The translations under genes were made by a program, and so were the position numbers. Under the pieces are notes generated by a model. It saw only the letters and a program-made list of their open reading frames with translations, was not told the origin of the DNA and made no database searches. Source: Favolaschia claudopus (lineage: Eukaryota; Basidiomycota; Agaricomycetes; Agaricales; Mycenaceae). Taken from it: a DNA stretch of 64,000 nucleotides. Below, in pieces: positions 44,070 through 56,235 of the stretch (positions within the stretch are counted from its first letter, which is position 1; each line of letters starts with the position of its first letter). The stretch spans positions 1,798,001 to 1,862,000 of the forward strand of contig JAWWNJ010000004.1 in assembly GCA_037176885.1 (NCBI GenBank). Reading direction: 5' to 3'.

Positions 44070-45901
44070 TAGTCTAAGATTCATAGCCAATTTCGATAAT
44101 GTTAGTCAATTTGCTTTGCTTTCAGCTGAATCGTTTATTGACTCAATTGTTATAGCACTGTTACATTGTCTTCGTTGACTCTTTTCCGACCTGCGCGCGA
44201 CCAAATTGCCTGGGATGCAAGGCGTTTGTGTCTTCACAAGCCAGCTCCCGGCCTCCGCTCTGGCTGCATATGGCGTCACTGCTAGCAGCCCTATAGAGGG
44301 GATGAATTCGCGCGACACACTCTCCAAATCGACTGCTCCTTTCTTTCACCTCTTATATATGCACAAGTCTATCCTTCCCGTAGTTAAGCTACCGCGCTGT
44401 GTTTAATCGTTGCCTTGAATCCGACTCGGTCATCTCTCAATTAAAACTCATGCGATGCAGACGAGGAAGCACGGGGGATAATCGAATGTGTTAAGACGCA
44501 AACAGGAGTGCAGAAGGTAAATAAACACGGGAGCAAGGGCAGAAACAATCGAACAAGGTTCACGAAAGTTGGTGGGCTCGGCGCCGACCGCGCAGATGAT
44601 AACTCAAATAAATAAGCGCGTACTAGAAAATGAAGAGAAGTCCGCCCTCTTCTCTGAGAAGGAAACACTGACTTTGGACTTGAATGCGACGTCGCATCGT
44701 TCGAAGCGCACAAAATAATAACTGGTGAAGGGCCTTCCGACTCACCTGACCGCGATTTCCTACCATACCGGCGTTGCCCGGCAGCCAGAAACCCGACAAT
44801 GTCCGAGTACTAGTGTGCTGCTTCGACAACTCCTCCTGCATGCTACTAGTCTCTTTAGACAGACGCTTTATTGTCTCTAGCTCGTGCCTCGTTCAATGAA
44901 GCATGCTACAGCCTTGGCTACCTTTGTGCCCAACCCAAAAAACAAGCGACCTGTTTCTCTGACTCAGCTTGAAGTAAATATTCGACGTAGGAGCAAGCAT
45001 AGAAAGCACCGTGACTGTTTGAAGTTATCCAACGTCCAAACGACATCATGATCAAGCTCTCTCCAGACTCAGCCGGTCATCTGTCGTGAAGTACTAGTGC
45101 CAGTGGCCCACACCAAAAGATTATCGCAGCGCTCAAGATTTGCAGACGATGTCGTTCTTAGAATGGGTACCTCAACGCTCGTCCATGAGTCCAAGCAGCT
45201 CAAAAGCGTGGCGAGTATCCAGAACGATCCATCGCTCCACAACGCCATGGTTAGGCAACGTCGCGACGAGTTGCCCCCCTTGCTAACTTGGATAAACTGG
45301 AAGACAGTTGGCTGTTACTGGTTCTCTCAGCTCGCGGTGCGTCGTGTTCCTCTCGCTCACATCCATGGGCTGCCATTTTACGGGCTGCATCTAGCGATCC
45401 ATTCTTCCCAGTGAACTATCCTGCCGCCGCTGAGTACTGAAAGCAAGCAACACTGCTATGCCATGTTTTCGAATTTTATTGAGCTTTGCTTGCTGTGGAT
45501 TCATGCTCTCGCTGTAAATAGGAAATTTTGACCTGCCTGGTAGAGTGACGTATGTGTCGTGTTCGCGGCGCAATTGGAGCTCGATATTTCGCCATCGCGG
45601 GGAAGGCGGAGAAACGAATTCAATTCGCAGAAAAACTGGATCCATGGACCTGGGGTATCTCATGCAGATCCTACAAATATACACCGGCGCTCGGGGATCT
45701 TGTTCTTGACTTTGTCTAGTGGTTCTGGTCGTTTCAGGTCACCATTATACCGAAGCGCCTCCAGATACAGTATGGCCTGCGACTGTAATACCCGGGTCAC
45801 ACAAGCTTAACGTAAAGTGAGTGGTGTACTACGCAGCCTATGAGATGTATAAGAAGGATCGAAGGTTAATTCAGGTTTATCGTTTTCGAAAACTGTCTAA
45901 T
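44070..45901. other. 1.8 kb interval with the promoter of the first tandem paralogue
   Basis: No gene supported. The longest plus frame is 45097-45414 (105 codons, no motif). About 330 bp before the start codon at 45902 lies a stretch (about 45569-45630) that is closely similar to 48101-48162 upstream of the second tandem copy, including CAATTGGAGCTCGATATTTC there against CAATTGGAACTCGATATGTC here. This shows the duplication took promoter sequence with it. Confidence 0.45.
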
Positions 45902-47138
45902 ATGACATTCCAGCCCAGCCGCGACAAGCGCTTCCCAGACAAAGGAAACACACCTGTAGAACACTCGTCACACAGGGGCGGCGAGGGACCTACTCGCATG
46001 CAATGGCTCGGCATCCTTTGCGCTTGTGTTTTGGGTGGATGGTTCTTAGCGAATGCCCTTTACAAGCCCAAGGAGGTCATTACGGTCCAGCTCGACAGAG
46101 AGCTGACCGAAGCCTTAGCTTCAATGCACCACGCGCCAGTTGACAAGTCTCCTCCAAGGCCCGCCGATCTCGCCATTCGGGCGGTAGGAGACTTGATTGA
46201 ATTCGATAAACGCGCACTCAACCCTTTTGCTACTTTCTCCTCTGGAAACGCTGGTGCCAAGGTGAAAAACCTGATCCATGCCAGATGATGTACACTCTAA
46301 AGGGCTCGAAATTCAGGTTGGTCTCATTGTTGGCGGCGTCAGCCTATTCAACAACGGAGTCAGCAACTGCGAACAAAGTTGGTCGTAAAGGACTCATTCA
46401 ATCGTTCACTCATAATCTTCTGTAGGCAACTTTGGATCGTGTGTCACTGGCATCATCGGCGGAATCATCCTCACCGCTGCCGGATTATGGGCTCCCGTTC
46501 CAGGTCGACGAAGCCTCCATCTCAACTATGAGAATGCCACAATCGCAATCGGAGACCACGACTCGGCTTCGGACCACCCTACCCATCGCTTCATCACCAA
46601 CTATCTCGGTGTGTTGGAACGCAACCCATCCTTTGCGCAAGGCGCACGCGTTGGCTTTGTACACTATGCTCGAACTGGCAATGCCCGCCACCGTCTTGTC
46701 ATCCAACCCACCAACAACACCGGAATCGGACGCCGACAGGACGGTTCGACCAACGATGGAGGATCGGTTTCGTATGAGTGGACGTATGCTACTTCTTTCG
46801 AGACCCACGATTGCCTTGAAGCTGATTTGATTCCCGATAGCGACTTTGGAAGCGACGGTGACTCGAGCGACCGCAATCCCAGCGACTACGATGCTATTGC
46901 TGGCGGCATCGCTGGTTACATCCAGGGTATATCATGAAGTCTCTGCTTCTCTCCTTAAAGCCCTGCTCACTATCTTGCTACAGACAACGAAGCCAACAAC
47001 ATATGCTACACCCAATGCATTGGGACTGCTGACGTTTATGAAGTAGGGCAGATTCAGACTCAGGCAGGCACCAACCCGAGTTATGATACGGAGTGCGAAT
47101 TTAGCGACGATATGGTTGAATGCCAGACGCAGGGCTAA
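45902..47138 (+). CDS. Unknown membrane protein, tandem copy 1
   Basis: Exons 45902-46261, 46317-46377, 46426-46783, 46841-46926, 46984-47138. Cytosol-like N-terminus (MTFQPSRDKRFPDKG), then a membrane helix (MQWLGILCACVLGGWFLANA), LNPFATFSSGNAGAK, VGLIVGGVSLFNNGVSNCEQ, and a second hydrophobic segment GIIGGIILTAAGLWAPVPGR ending in GRRS, a possible cleavage site. Then TIAIGDHDSASDHPTHRFIT, FAQGARVGFVHYARTGNARH, an acidic stretch DFGSDGDSSDRNPSDYDAIA and a Cys-containing end (NICYTQCIGTADVYEVGQIQ, SYDTECEFSDDMVECQTQG). The fourth intron (46784-46840) could be read through in this copy, but the exon order matches copy 2, where read-through would stop. No known family. It may face the cell exterior with the Cys-rich part, which is inference. 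Confidence 0.75.
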
Positions 47139-48731
47139 GGTCTCAGATCTCAGTAGCGTGATCGCTCGTAGTCATTTAGCACTAGCTCAACCAATAATTT
47201 AAAGACAATGATTTTTTGCTTGAGAATTTCGTGGAAAGTTTGGGATCAGAAATGATCCGGCGGGGTCGGACTTGTCTTTCTTTCCTCTCGACTCGTTGAG
47301 AGACCATGGAGTCGTCAAATTCATAAGTTCCCGATCCATGCTGGTCATCAATTCTCCATCACGACTCGTTGTGGCAAAGCTGGAACTTTGCCTACAAATG
47401 CCACAATGGCATACTACTCGTACTTAGGGCCAATCGACAGCAATACCGGCCATACTCAATATAGACCCTATACGCACAGTCTCAACGCGATGGGTAGGTG
47501 GTGGTACACCGGTGGTATTTCACAAGACAGGGTCCCTCGCGGTGTCCAAGAATCAATGCCATACCCTGTTCCAGAATCAAAGAAAGCTAGAACAAGTTGG
47601 TCCACCGAATGGGGCTCGAGTCCATATCCAAAATATAACAAGAGTCTTCTTGGAACACCAACTCGGATGGGGCAATGAAAATTTGAAAGACATCATCCCC
47701 AAGTTTTGCAAGCAGTGAAATCATCGCAAGACCTTGGTGTTTGAAATGCTGGTTGCTTGCGATCCAAAATTCGGTAATTCGGAAAGCAAATTATTCCGAG
47801 AATGGCCAGGAAAACTACTTTCGGCAAGGCGAGCTCATCGCTGATCTCGCAGGATGTTCAGATCATGTTCTGGATTTTTTTATTGCCCGTTTGCAGGATA
47901 TAGGGCTGGTTTTGGTCAGAACTGAGTAGGTCGGCGTATCGCAAAACTTCCACAGTTGACAGAATGCAAATGTTTCCATGGCTTCACCGCAATAAGGTAA
48001 TGCCGCACCCTGCAGGAGGTAGTTTCGGTTGGCCGCTCATCTGTTTGCGGTTCAGGTATTCACTTTGCATCTCTCAGTCTGCATTACCCTTCATATGGCA
48101 CGCAATTGGAACTCGATATGTCGCCATTGCGGGCAAGACGGAGGGAGACATTCAATTCGGAGGAAAGCAAGGTCAGTAAAACACTTGAAAGGTTCCACTG
48201 CACTCCACTTCGACGTTGGTCTGTCCTCTATTTCGTTGTCTCCCTGCCCGGTGTAACGATATTGGTAGGTTCGAACCTGTTTTTGTGATATTTGGATCCA
48301 CGCTTCGCGTTTTGCAATGTGACGAATCGAAGGTAGTACAGAAACAGACAGGTTGTTAGCTTGTCCCAATAGATTCCCTGACGATTCAGAACATTGCCGA
48401 ACCTCACCATTCTGCGTTCTCTATTTTGAGCTCACCCCGCACGGTGACTCTCACTTTGCGACCAGTCCCCAGCTCCAAATTGCAAAGATATGTAAATCAT
48501 ACGCGGGGGTCCGGGCAATTTGCTACTATGTTGACGAACTGCTAGTGGTTAGTTCAGATATTTCACCGAGCGCCGCTGAGTAGTTGGGAGTGCAGCTTAC
48601 CTGGGGCAACGAACGAGCACGTAAAAGTGAGTAGACCACAGCCTCTCATAACAGCTATATAAGATGATTTATACGACGATGACCAGTAGCCTCAGCTTGC
48701 AGCGTTCAAGCCCCAATTTTCGTTCTCTATT
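47139..48731. other. Spacer between the tandem paralogues
   Basis: 1.6 kb of sequence without a supported gene. The part at 48101-48162 is the promoter stretch shared with copy 1. A GTTCGAACC string near 48268 resembles a tRNA T-loop but has no matching D-arm or acceptor, so no tRNA is called. The rest shows only short frames. Confidence 0.4.
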
Positions 48732-49995
48732 ATGGCGTCCCAATACACTCAGGAGAAACTCTACTCCGACAACGATGATCTGGCGAATTTCCCTGCCGCA
48801 CCTTCGTCGCGTACGGGAAAGGACGGACCAACCCGTTTTCAATGGGTCGGCATCATCTCCTTCTGCCTCTTGGGTAGTTGTTTCTTGGCGAATGCGCTTT
48901 ACAAGCCTAACCAAGAGATTACGGTGAAATTCGACAAAGAGACGACTGAAGCCCTCGGTTTGATTCTTCGTGCGCCGGTGGAGAAGGTTCCTCGAAACAG
49001 CAACGAGCTGGCAGTTCGTCAAGTCGGGGATTTGATTGAATTGGACAAGCGCGCGCTTAACCCTTTCGCCACTTTTACCTCTGGCAATGCTGCCTCCAAG
49101 GTGAAAAAGATGACTGACGCTCGGCGATGCACCAGCTGACTTGTCCATGTTTTTAGGTCGGTCTGATCGTCGGTGGTGTTACCAATTTCAACACCGGAGT
49201 CAGCAACTGTGACCAAGGTTAGTGTTTTTTTCATTCAGTCATTCATTGCAGCGCTGTCTAAATTCAACCTTAACAAAAGGTCGCTTCGCATCTTGCGTCA
49301 CAGGAATCCTCAGCGGGATCATCCTTACCGCTGCGGGTCTTTGGGCTCCAGTTCCTGGCCGACGAAGCCTCCAGCTCCACTACGACAACGCCTCCATCGC
49401 GATTGGAGACCACGACCCAAGTTCAGATCACCCGACTCATCGGTTTATCACCAACTACATCGGCGTCCTCGACCGGAATCCCACTTTCGCACAAGGCGCA
49501 CACGTCGGCTTCGTACACTACGCTCGAACTGGCGATTCTCGCCACCGCCTGATCATCCAGCCCAACAACAATACCGGAATCGGACGCCGACAGGACGGTT
49601 CTACCAACGATGGAGGATCGGTTTCGTATGAGTGGACGTATGTTATTTTATCTCGCGATTCTTGAGTGCCTTGAAGTTCGTTTGATTATCGATAGCGACT
49701 TTGGAAGCGACGGTGACTCGAGCGACCGCAATCCCAGCGACTACGATGCTATTGCTGGCGGTATCGCTGGTTACATCCAGGGTATGCCATAATGAGTCTC
49801 TGCTTCTCTCCTCCAAGCCCTTCTCACTATCTCGTTACAGACAACGAAGCCAACAACATATGCTACACCCAATGCATTGGGACTGCTGACGTTTATGAAG
49901 TAGGGCAGATTCAGACTCAGGCAGGCACCAACCCGAGTTATGATACGGAGTGCGAATTTAGCGACGATATGGTTGAATGCCAGACGCAGTCTTAG
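48732..49995 (+). CDS. Unknown membrane protein, tandem copy 2
   Basis: Exons 48732-49100, 49157-49217, 49280-49637, 49696-49781, 49841-49995; the last four have exactly the same lengths as in copy 1. Starts MASQYTQEKLYSDNDDLANF, then FQWVGIISFCLLGSCFLANA (membrane helix), LNPFATFTSGNAASK, VGLIVGGVTNFNTGVSNCDQ, GILSGIILTAAGLWAPVPGR, ASIAIGDHDPSSDHPTHRFI, FAQGAHVGFVHYARTGDSRH, then the shared tail DFGSDGDSSDRNPSDYDAIA and SYDTECEFSDDMVECQTQS. If the fourth intron (49638-49695, GTATGT..GATAG) were not removed the frame would stop at CGCGATTCTTGA, so splicing is required. The N-terminal third has diverged clearly from copy 1; the last exons have not. Confidence 0.75.
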
Positions 49996-50391
49996 TGGAC
50001 TTGTGGCAGAGAACTAGGCGGCTATCGATGCAGGATTTCTGGAATCGTTAGAAGTTAGTCAAACGCTCTGCAACTATAATATATACTGCAAATTGTACAG
50101 ATTGATCTTATGATCCAAATTCGCTCTGCCATAGGAATCCCGCTCACGGAAAATAAGCAGATTGGATGTCCTTCGTCGAGCAATTGAACTTCATCGCCGT
50201 AGATTTGCAGACTGGGGTGCTTGCGCTCATGAGAGGTACAAATAGACGAACTGGTCTCAAAGCACCGACCTGGAGCATACAATTGTCTGGACTGCAGGTA
50301 AGCTACAGAAAGGCTACATCGTAAATAGTACAAATTATATGTTAATTTTATAGTAGATTAGCTATTGAGACACACGGTTTGTTCTAAATCG
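49996..50391. other. Convergent gap between tandem copy 2 and the F-box gene
   Basis: Short 3'-3' interval, AT-rich near 50075-50100 and 50325-50350. It should hold two terminators. No gene or repeat seen. Confidence 0.35.
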
Positions 50392-51579
50392 TCAAAACCC
50401 AAAATCAAACCCAAATCCAGCCTTTCCAGGCCGCGTTGGCTCTTCTTCTTCAGCGACAACATCTTCTCCAAATACACTGGAGAAGAATCCTGCCGGTGTC
50501 TCCCACCCCCGTTCAGGAGGGGGCGGATGCGAGGTAAACACCTCGAGTGTCATTTTCTGCATACACTGCTGCCACGCCCTCTCCCCCAGGTCCGCGTCAA
50601 TCCCGGTAAGCTCCAACACGCGCAACCCGTTCTTTTTTACGTCCCCTTTACCCAACTCCATGCGCACGAGAAGTCGATGCAACGCCGTGCCCATTTCCAC
50701 AGACGCGTTCGCGCGCCGGCCGTCGAGGTCGTTGAGGTGCAGCACGCGGAGGGAGGGGAGGATGAGGTGGTCGAGGAGCGCGATGATGTTGTTCGCGCGG
50801 AGGTGGAGGACGGATAGATGGGGGAGGAAACATTGTTCCAGGTCCGATGTACCGGCTGTAGGGTCCGCGATCCGTCCATCGAGATCGAGCCTTCGTAGTT
50901 GTGGGGCGAGGCGGATGAGCTCGACGATGTCGTCGACGGCCATGGGTGTCGAGACGAGGGATTGGCTGATACGTAGGCTTCGCAGTGTGTTCAGGCCGAC
51001 ATTTAGGAGTGCGGTTATAGGGATGTTATTCACATCAAGCTCGACGATGGTCGAAATGCAGGGGAATGGTTTGAGCGTCGCTGGTGAAGGGGAGGAGGAG
51101 GATGTAGCGGCGTTGATGGAAAGGGTACGAAGGGCTACATTTGCATTCGCTTCTGCGAGTTCGGAATAGATTGCAGCCAAAGTTGTCTGCGCCTGTGAAG
51201 GCGTCTCGCTCCGAACACAGAACGACGTGATACGATCTGTGTGAGACTGAAGCGTCTTGCTCACTGCAAGCGTTTTTTCTGCCGTTTCGCTGACCCCGTG
51301 CTGTTGAGGTCTCCCACTGTGCGACAGATTTATCTGCACATTGACATGATGGGCTTTTGATTGTTCGAACCAGAGCGCGGCCTTCTTGCTATCGTCGTCG
51401 CGGTCGCCCAGCTCGAGGTGCGACCAAACAGAGGGGGTCGAAAACGCGACGGACCGCACGCGCCGCGATACCGCGCCGAGGACGATCGGCGCGTCAGGAA
51501 AAACAGAAGCGTACGCGGTGAAGACTTCCCCCAGCAGCTCAGCAGGCAATGTGCTGAACGTATCACGCAAAGGAGTCAT
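50392..51579 (-). CDS. F-box protein, single exon
   Basis: 395 residues without an intron. The F-box is at residues 8-50: FSTLPAELLGEVFTAYASVF, then IVLGAVSRRVRSVAFSTPSV and WSHLELG, the common mushroom F-box pattern. The rest is leucine-rich: ALRTLSINAATSSSS, TIVELDVNNIPITALLNVGL, NTLRSLRISQSLVSTP, LIRLAPQLRRLDLDGRIADP, FLPHLSVLHLRANNIIALLD and LPSLRVLHLNDLDGRRA. It ends with an acidic to Gly/Phe-rich tail (RPGKAGFGFDFGF). It is probably an SCF substrate receptor, substrate unknown. It is not closely related to the F-box pair at 12.7 and 23.4 kb. Confidence 0.85.
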   Translation of the reverse strand: MTPLRDTFSTLPAELLGEVFTAYASVFPDAPIVLGAVSRRVRSVAFSTPSVWSHLELGDRDDDSKKAALWFEQSKAHHVNVQINLSHSGRPQQHGVSETAEKTLAVSKTLQSHTDRITSFCVRSETPSQAQTTLAAIYSELAEANANVALRTLSINAATSSSSPSPATLKPFPCISTIVELDVNNIPITALLNVGLNTLRSLRISQSLVSTPMAVDDIVELIRLAPQLRRLDLDGRIADPTAGTSDLEQCFLPHLSVLHLRANNIIALLDHLILPSLRVLHLNDLDGRRANASVEMGTALHRLLVRMELGKGDVKKNGLRVLELTGIDADLGERAWQQCMQKMTLEVFTSHPPPPERGWETPAGFFSSVFGEDVVAEEEEPTRPGKAGFGFDFGF

Positions 51580-51646
51580 AGAGAGGTCCCAGAAGCTTTG
51601 GGGGTGAAATTTTCTTTTAGGACGTGGGGCATATCTTATAAGCGCT

Positions 51647-52026
51647 ATGGCCGGTCGGTCGAGGCCCAGTCTGAGACCCTACCTTGGCGTAATTGGAATA
51701 GCCCAAAAATACATAGCATACACACCGGAACGAAATGAAATCCAACCGTCACCCTTCAACGTGTTTGAGATTCTCAGAATTGCGGAACTTACGCGCTTAC
51801 AATCCTCGCCTGCCGCCGCTTATGCGTTCCACACGGCTTGGGCTTCGATTACGCAGCGTATACCACAAGAGTTCAAGAACGAGGGGCGCAGCCGGGTGCC
51901 TTGACCGGTGAGCAGCGCAAAGCACAGGACAAGATCATCGAAGAGCGTCGCCAAGTCGTTTCGGGGATCTTCAACGACGGGCGATCCACTGGCGGTCCGC
52001 TGATCCGACTCGACGACAGGCGTTAA
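51647..52026 (+). CDS. Possible small gene, exon structure uncertain
   Basis: The 3' part (51838-52026) is a convincing coding frame: LGFDYAAYTTRVQERGAQPG, ALTGEQRKAQDKIIEERRQV and IFNDGRSTGGPLIRLDDRR, then stop. A start at 51647 (MAGRSRPSLRPYLG) could join it through a GTAATT..CTCAG intron, but the joined segment (NCGTYALTILACRR) looks unlike protein, so the true 5' end may differ. The neighbour on the minus strand, an F-box gene, starts 68 bp upstream, so a shared divergent promoter is possible. Function unknown. Confidence 0.35.
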
Positions 52027-52111
52027 GCAATCAAATTCGTCAAATTCGTCATACACACAACCGCCATATGGTACAATAACTCAGATACACCCCAGAAAGG
52101 AACAGAAAAAA

Positions 52112-55100
52112 TTACAAGACTTCCTCGCTGCCAGATCGCGACGATCCCGGCACCTTGAACTCATCCCAGGCCATCTCCTGGCGTAAAGCGCACGTCAATA
52201 CCAACTCCCGCGAATATATCGGGTGTGTATTCGCGAGCGACAACCAAGCCGCTTTATCTTCCTCACATGAAATAACATGGCGACGACTGGTGTCAGTGCC
52301 AAGGACGCGCGCCGACACCTGCGTTACCGTCTACATCACAACAAAAGCGTCAACGAACCACGCATGCAGTTCAAGAGAAAATTCAAATTACCTGCCCCCC
52401 ATTCGCTTGTATTACGTTCCGTAGGATGTCGATAGGCTGCACTTGAGGTGTAATGAAAAACGTGTGGTCGCGGAAAAGCGTGCCCTTCAGTTTCCTAGCG
52501 CGGGCCACAGCTTCGGGTAGTTTAAAATTAAATTTGTTGTTCCCTTCTTCGTCCTCGAGTAAATAATCCTCCTCCGCTGCACAGTTCACTTGTAAGAAGA
52601 ATCGTGGAGCAAGGGGGACGGCGGAACTTACGCAACAATCTCTCTGCGGCTGCAGATTGATTCGCCCAATCAACGGTCAGTATGTACGGTGCGGCAGTGA
52701 GTGCGCATAGAAACTTCTCGGTTCGCGCGAGATGAGAGACAATGAGATGCGTGCATTCTGTCGCTCGACTCGTGACTTTCGCACCGAGCGTAGCTAGAGT
52801 CTGAGCAGCGAGTTCATGTCAGACAAACTGAGGGCAGCACGTAGGAAGAGCCTACCTTCAACACCTCGTCCGTTATATCAACTTTTGTTATCATGATTTT
52901 TATGGCTTTAGTTCTGCGCAAACGACTCAATCCTTATGTTCACCAAGCGGTAAATTGCACTGACCTCATAGTCGGCTCACTCTTCCTTGCTTTAGGTCTC
53001 GCAGGCGGCGGAGGCACACTCTCCTCGTCGCTCGTCGAACCCCTCCCCGTCTTCCCGCCATTCAACTTCCTCCGCTTGTTACTAGGTTCATCAACAGACT
53101 CCTCCTCTTCATCCGGCCGTCCAGACGCCCGTCGACCCTTCCTCCCGCGATTGCGCATCTCATTCTGAAACTCCAGCACATCAGGCATAATCTTGTCATG
53201 CAACCGCTGCGTCGCTGCAATCGCAGCAGACCTCTTCGCTCGCCCACCAGCACCGTTTTCCGGTGCGGCCACAGACGACGCCGGCGAGGACGCACTTTCC
53301 GAGACCGTCTCTGCTCGTCGATGATGGCTTCGAGGGGGCGCTGAGACGGCGGCGCGGTGGCTGTCTACAGCGACCACACTCTGCTTCTTGCTTAGCGGTG
53401 CTGGCATCTTCTTCGCGGAGGGCGAGGTCTCCACGTCTTGGATGTGAGGAACAACGACAGATATCTGGCGGCGTGACGGACCCCTTGGTGAGGGAGTAGC
53501 GGGTGCGAGTGGCGACGAGGGAGGTGTTGGCGTTGCTGCAACCATGCGCGGAGATTCCGCTACCTTCTTTCTCTTCCCATTCGGCCGTTCTTTCGCTGAC
53601 GATTGCGCCTCGGACGTCACTAATCGCCTTGCCTTCACAACGCTATTGGTCCCAGCAGGTGTCTTCGGCTTGGGAGGAGCTTGGGTAAAAGCTGCAGGGT
53701 CGAGCGGGAACTCCTCTTCATCAGAATCATTCAGCGCGCGGGGGCTTTTGAGTGCTTTCCTCGGTGACGAGCGGCTCGATTCCGGTTCGTCGTGCCCGAA
53801 AGTGTCAGCGGGTCCTGAAGCACGACGGACGAGGTTACGTCGCGGTTTGTATACAACCGGCTCATCCTCAGACGCCTCGTCCTCCGATTCTGGCTCCACC
53901 GCTTTGGCCTTGCCCTTCTTGTCCGACGCAAGTTTACTTGCACTCACGGGGCGGGCAACAACTATCTTTTTCTTGATCGCAGGTTTTGGGGATTCCGATA
54001 ATTCCGGGGAAGGTGACAGTCTGCGCATGCCCTTTCTGGGCGATAACCTTGTCGGTGTTGCGACCGACTTCGGCTTGGACTTCGGTGTCGCAGGAGATTT
54101 GGTGGCCGACTTGGGTGTTGAGGGTGGAGCTGCCCGTGTTCTTCTGGGCGGTTCGTCATCAAGAGACATGCGCCCGTCATTGTCGTCCGGTAGCCCGCCA
54201 CCAGGGTCCATATCCACATCTTCATCCATGGCAGTTAGCCCGCCCGCCACCTCGCTCTCATCCGCGCTCACTTGAGAGTCATTGTGCAAGGGCTCGTCCT
54301 CCATCTCCGTATCCTCTTCATGCGCGGTTGTTCCCTCCTCCCCATCCTCCTCCGCCTGTTCCTTGGCTTCAGCGTCAATAATTTTCGCCAGGTCTGCGCC
54401 TACTCCCCGCTCCCCGACTATTGCCGCGAAATCGACACCCGCGGGATACGTGACATACTTCTGAGTCGCTGGGGTCAGGTTTTTCCAGAGTATGAAGCAG
54501 TCCTCGAGCCAGGTGTGGTTTACAACTGGGATCGACCACTCGTTGGCTTTATCTGTTTTCGAACCGGTCATCCTGAACATCTATTAACTTGAATTTCTCG
54601 AAGTTTGCAAAATGGTGACGTACTGGGCGGCGACAAGTGCAGTGTTCGCCTTCGAAAAGGAGGGTGTGACAGTACCACCCATGAGGGTGACTAGCTTCTT
54701 GAGCCAGTCGCGTACCTGTGCAAGCATAAGTTGCAGTCTGAAGCACGATAAACGACAACGGCGTACCTCGCCCGTGTAGTTCGTAATGGATACAATCTGG
54801 TTCTCGAAACCTTTGACAGGGCCGGGCGGGGTCGGGAAGTGCAGAAGCTGGTCCATAGGACTTGAGTGAACGCCCGTAACGAGGACATTGAGCAGCCAGC
54901 TCAAAGTCCCAATGGTTTTGCCCTCCCTCCAAGCCTTGTGAAAAACGCGCCCCGACCTGTAGCTCGTGATCAAAACATCGCATCCCGAGTCCAGTAGTTC
55001 CAGCTCCTCTTCTGGTGTCCCGTCCCCCTGGTTGGTTGAGTATCTAATTGGTACGCCTTTCGCTTGTTGGATCCAGGTTTCGATGAGCTTTCGCCTCGAC

Positions 55101-56041
55101 CCTTTAAGATCGAGGGTTGTGCTCAGTAGAATGCGGCGCCCACCCCAGACATTCTTGGCGATTCGACCAAGACCAAAGACATTCTTAGTGTTGTCCAACG
55201 TATTAGGCAGCGAGTCTGCTGAAAAGGAGGCAGTCTTGTACAGAGTCCTCTTCTGCGGACTCAGACTGTTGCGGTAGGAGTTCTTGAGCTGTGTCGGAGT
55301 GAGGGGTTGTCGCGAAAAAATTGCCGGATGGGGCCACTCATAACTTGTAGTACTGAGGTCGCGAGTGCCGAATTCGATAGAGTCGTCAAACCAGCCCGGA
55401 ATGAGCACCTTGATTTGCGTCGTGTCCGAGCTTCGGTAGCCCATGGCTGTGGCATATTTGTCGGAATTTGTCGATACTGCGAACAAGTGTGTTACATCCT
55501 TGAGGAGACCAAGTCGCCATTGTCCACCAAGAAGGGTTATTCCGACCGACAGTAATTCTTCGTCAGATTTGTGAAGCTAACAATTTCAGCATATTCTGAT
55601 ACAGAATGATAAAAAAGCTATTGTAACTTACATTCGCCCCGCATCCCACGACTCCAGAGAATATTTGTGAGGGTGATGCCGAATAGAATTTCGGACTTGA
55701 GAGACGCGATTAGCTGAATTAGGATCACAGACAAAAAGCCGCTCACTCTTGCAGCTTCTTTGCCGATACCGAGCGCTCAACCCAAAGCTCCTGTACACAG
55801 CTGAGAACGATGCATATTGTGCCACAAGGATATTCCTTACGCTGACAACCGCTGTGTTAGGCTTCGTCGCCTGTATCTCTTGCCACATCTCGAATTTGTC
55901 CGAATTGGTGATTATATGCGTAGCGTCGAATACTGAATCCGCGCGCGTAGCATGGTGGTTCTCCAGGAGAGTTTCCAGTTCCGATTGCCTTTCATCCGAC
56001 AGAGTTGTTGGGAGATGGTACCTCACATTCTGAAATACCAT
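52112..56041 (-). CDS. Multi-BRCT protein, Rtt107 / Brc1 / PTIP-like DNA damage scaffold
   Basis: Scaffold that binds phosphorylated histone H2A and repair factors at stalled forks. From the ATG at 56041: MVFQNVRYHLPTTLSDERQS and SVFDATHIITNSDKFEMWQE (BRCT 1), then VVGCGAN, LLGGQWRLGLLKDVTHLFAV, IKVLIPGWFDDSIEFGTRDL, ILLSTTLDLKGSRRKLIETW, IRYSTNQGDGTPEEELELLD and VRDWLKKLVTLMGGTVTPSF. Then IPVVNHTWLEDCFILWKNLT and a long disordered, acidic, SP-rich linker of roughly 450 residues. The C-terminal BRCT pair: ITKVDITDEVLK, LGAKVTSRATECTHLIVSHL, LTVDWANQSAAAERLL and FFITPQVQPIDILRNVIQAN. Stop at 52112. About six BRCT units, as in Brc1. Roughly 1200 residues, several introns. Confidence 0.85.
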
Positions 56042-56235
56042 TATGAAGAAAAAGCCACGGCGACAGAGTTCGGATACAATGTCAGTGTCGTGGTCAAGTA
56101 TGAGTCGGCATCAACATAGGCGGTGGCAGTGACGCGTTCTTTACCAGCGCCTTCAGATCTAAAGTCAACAAAATAGTTTGAATCTTTGTTGAATCTTAAA
56201 ATTTTCAACTCAGATTCGATCCAATTGCTTGCGCG

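Noticed and set aside
45097..45414. Plus-strand frame of 105 codons
   Set aside because: No motif, no homologous frame upstream of the second tandem copy and no splice partner.
48260..48290. GGTTCGAACC resembling a tRNA T-loop
   Set aside because: No D-arm, no acceptor pairing and no A-box sequence upstream at the expected distance.
53503..54275. Plus-strand frames rich in Ser across the BRCT gene
   Set aside because: They are the complement of the acidic, SP-rich linker of the minus-strand BRCT protein.
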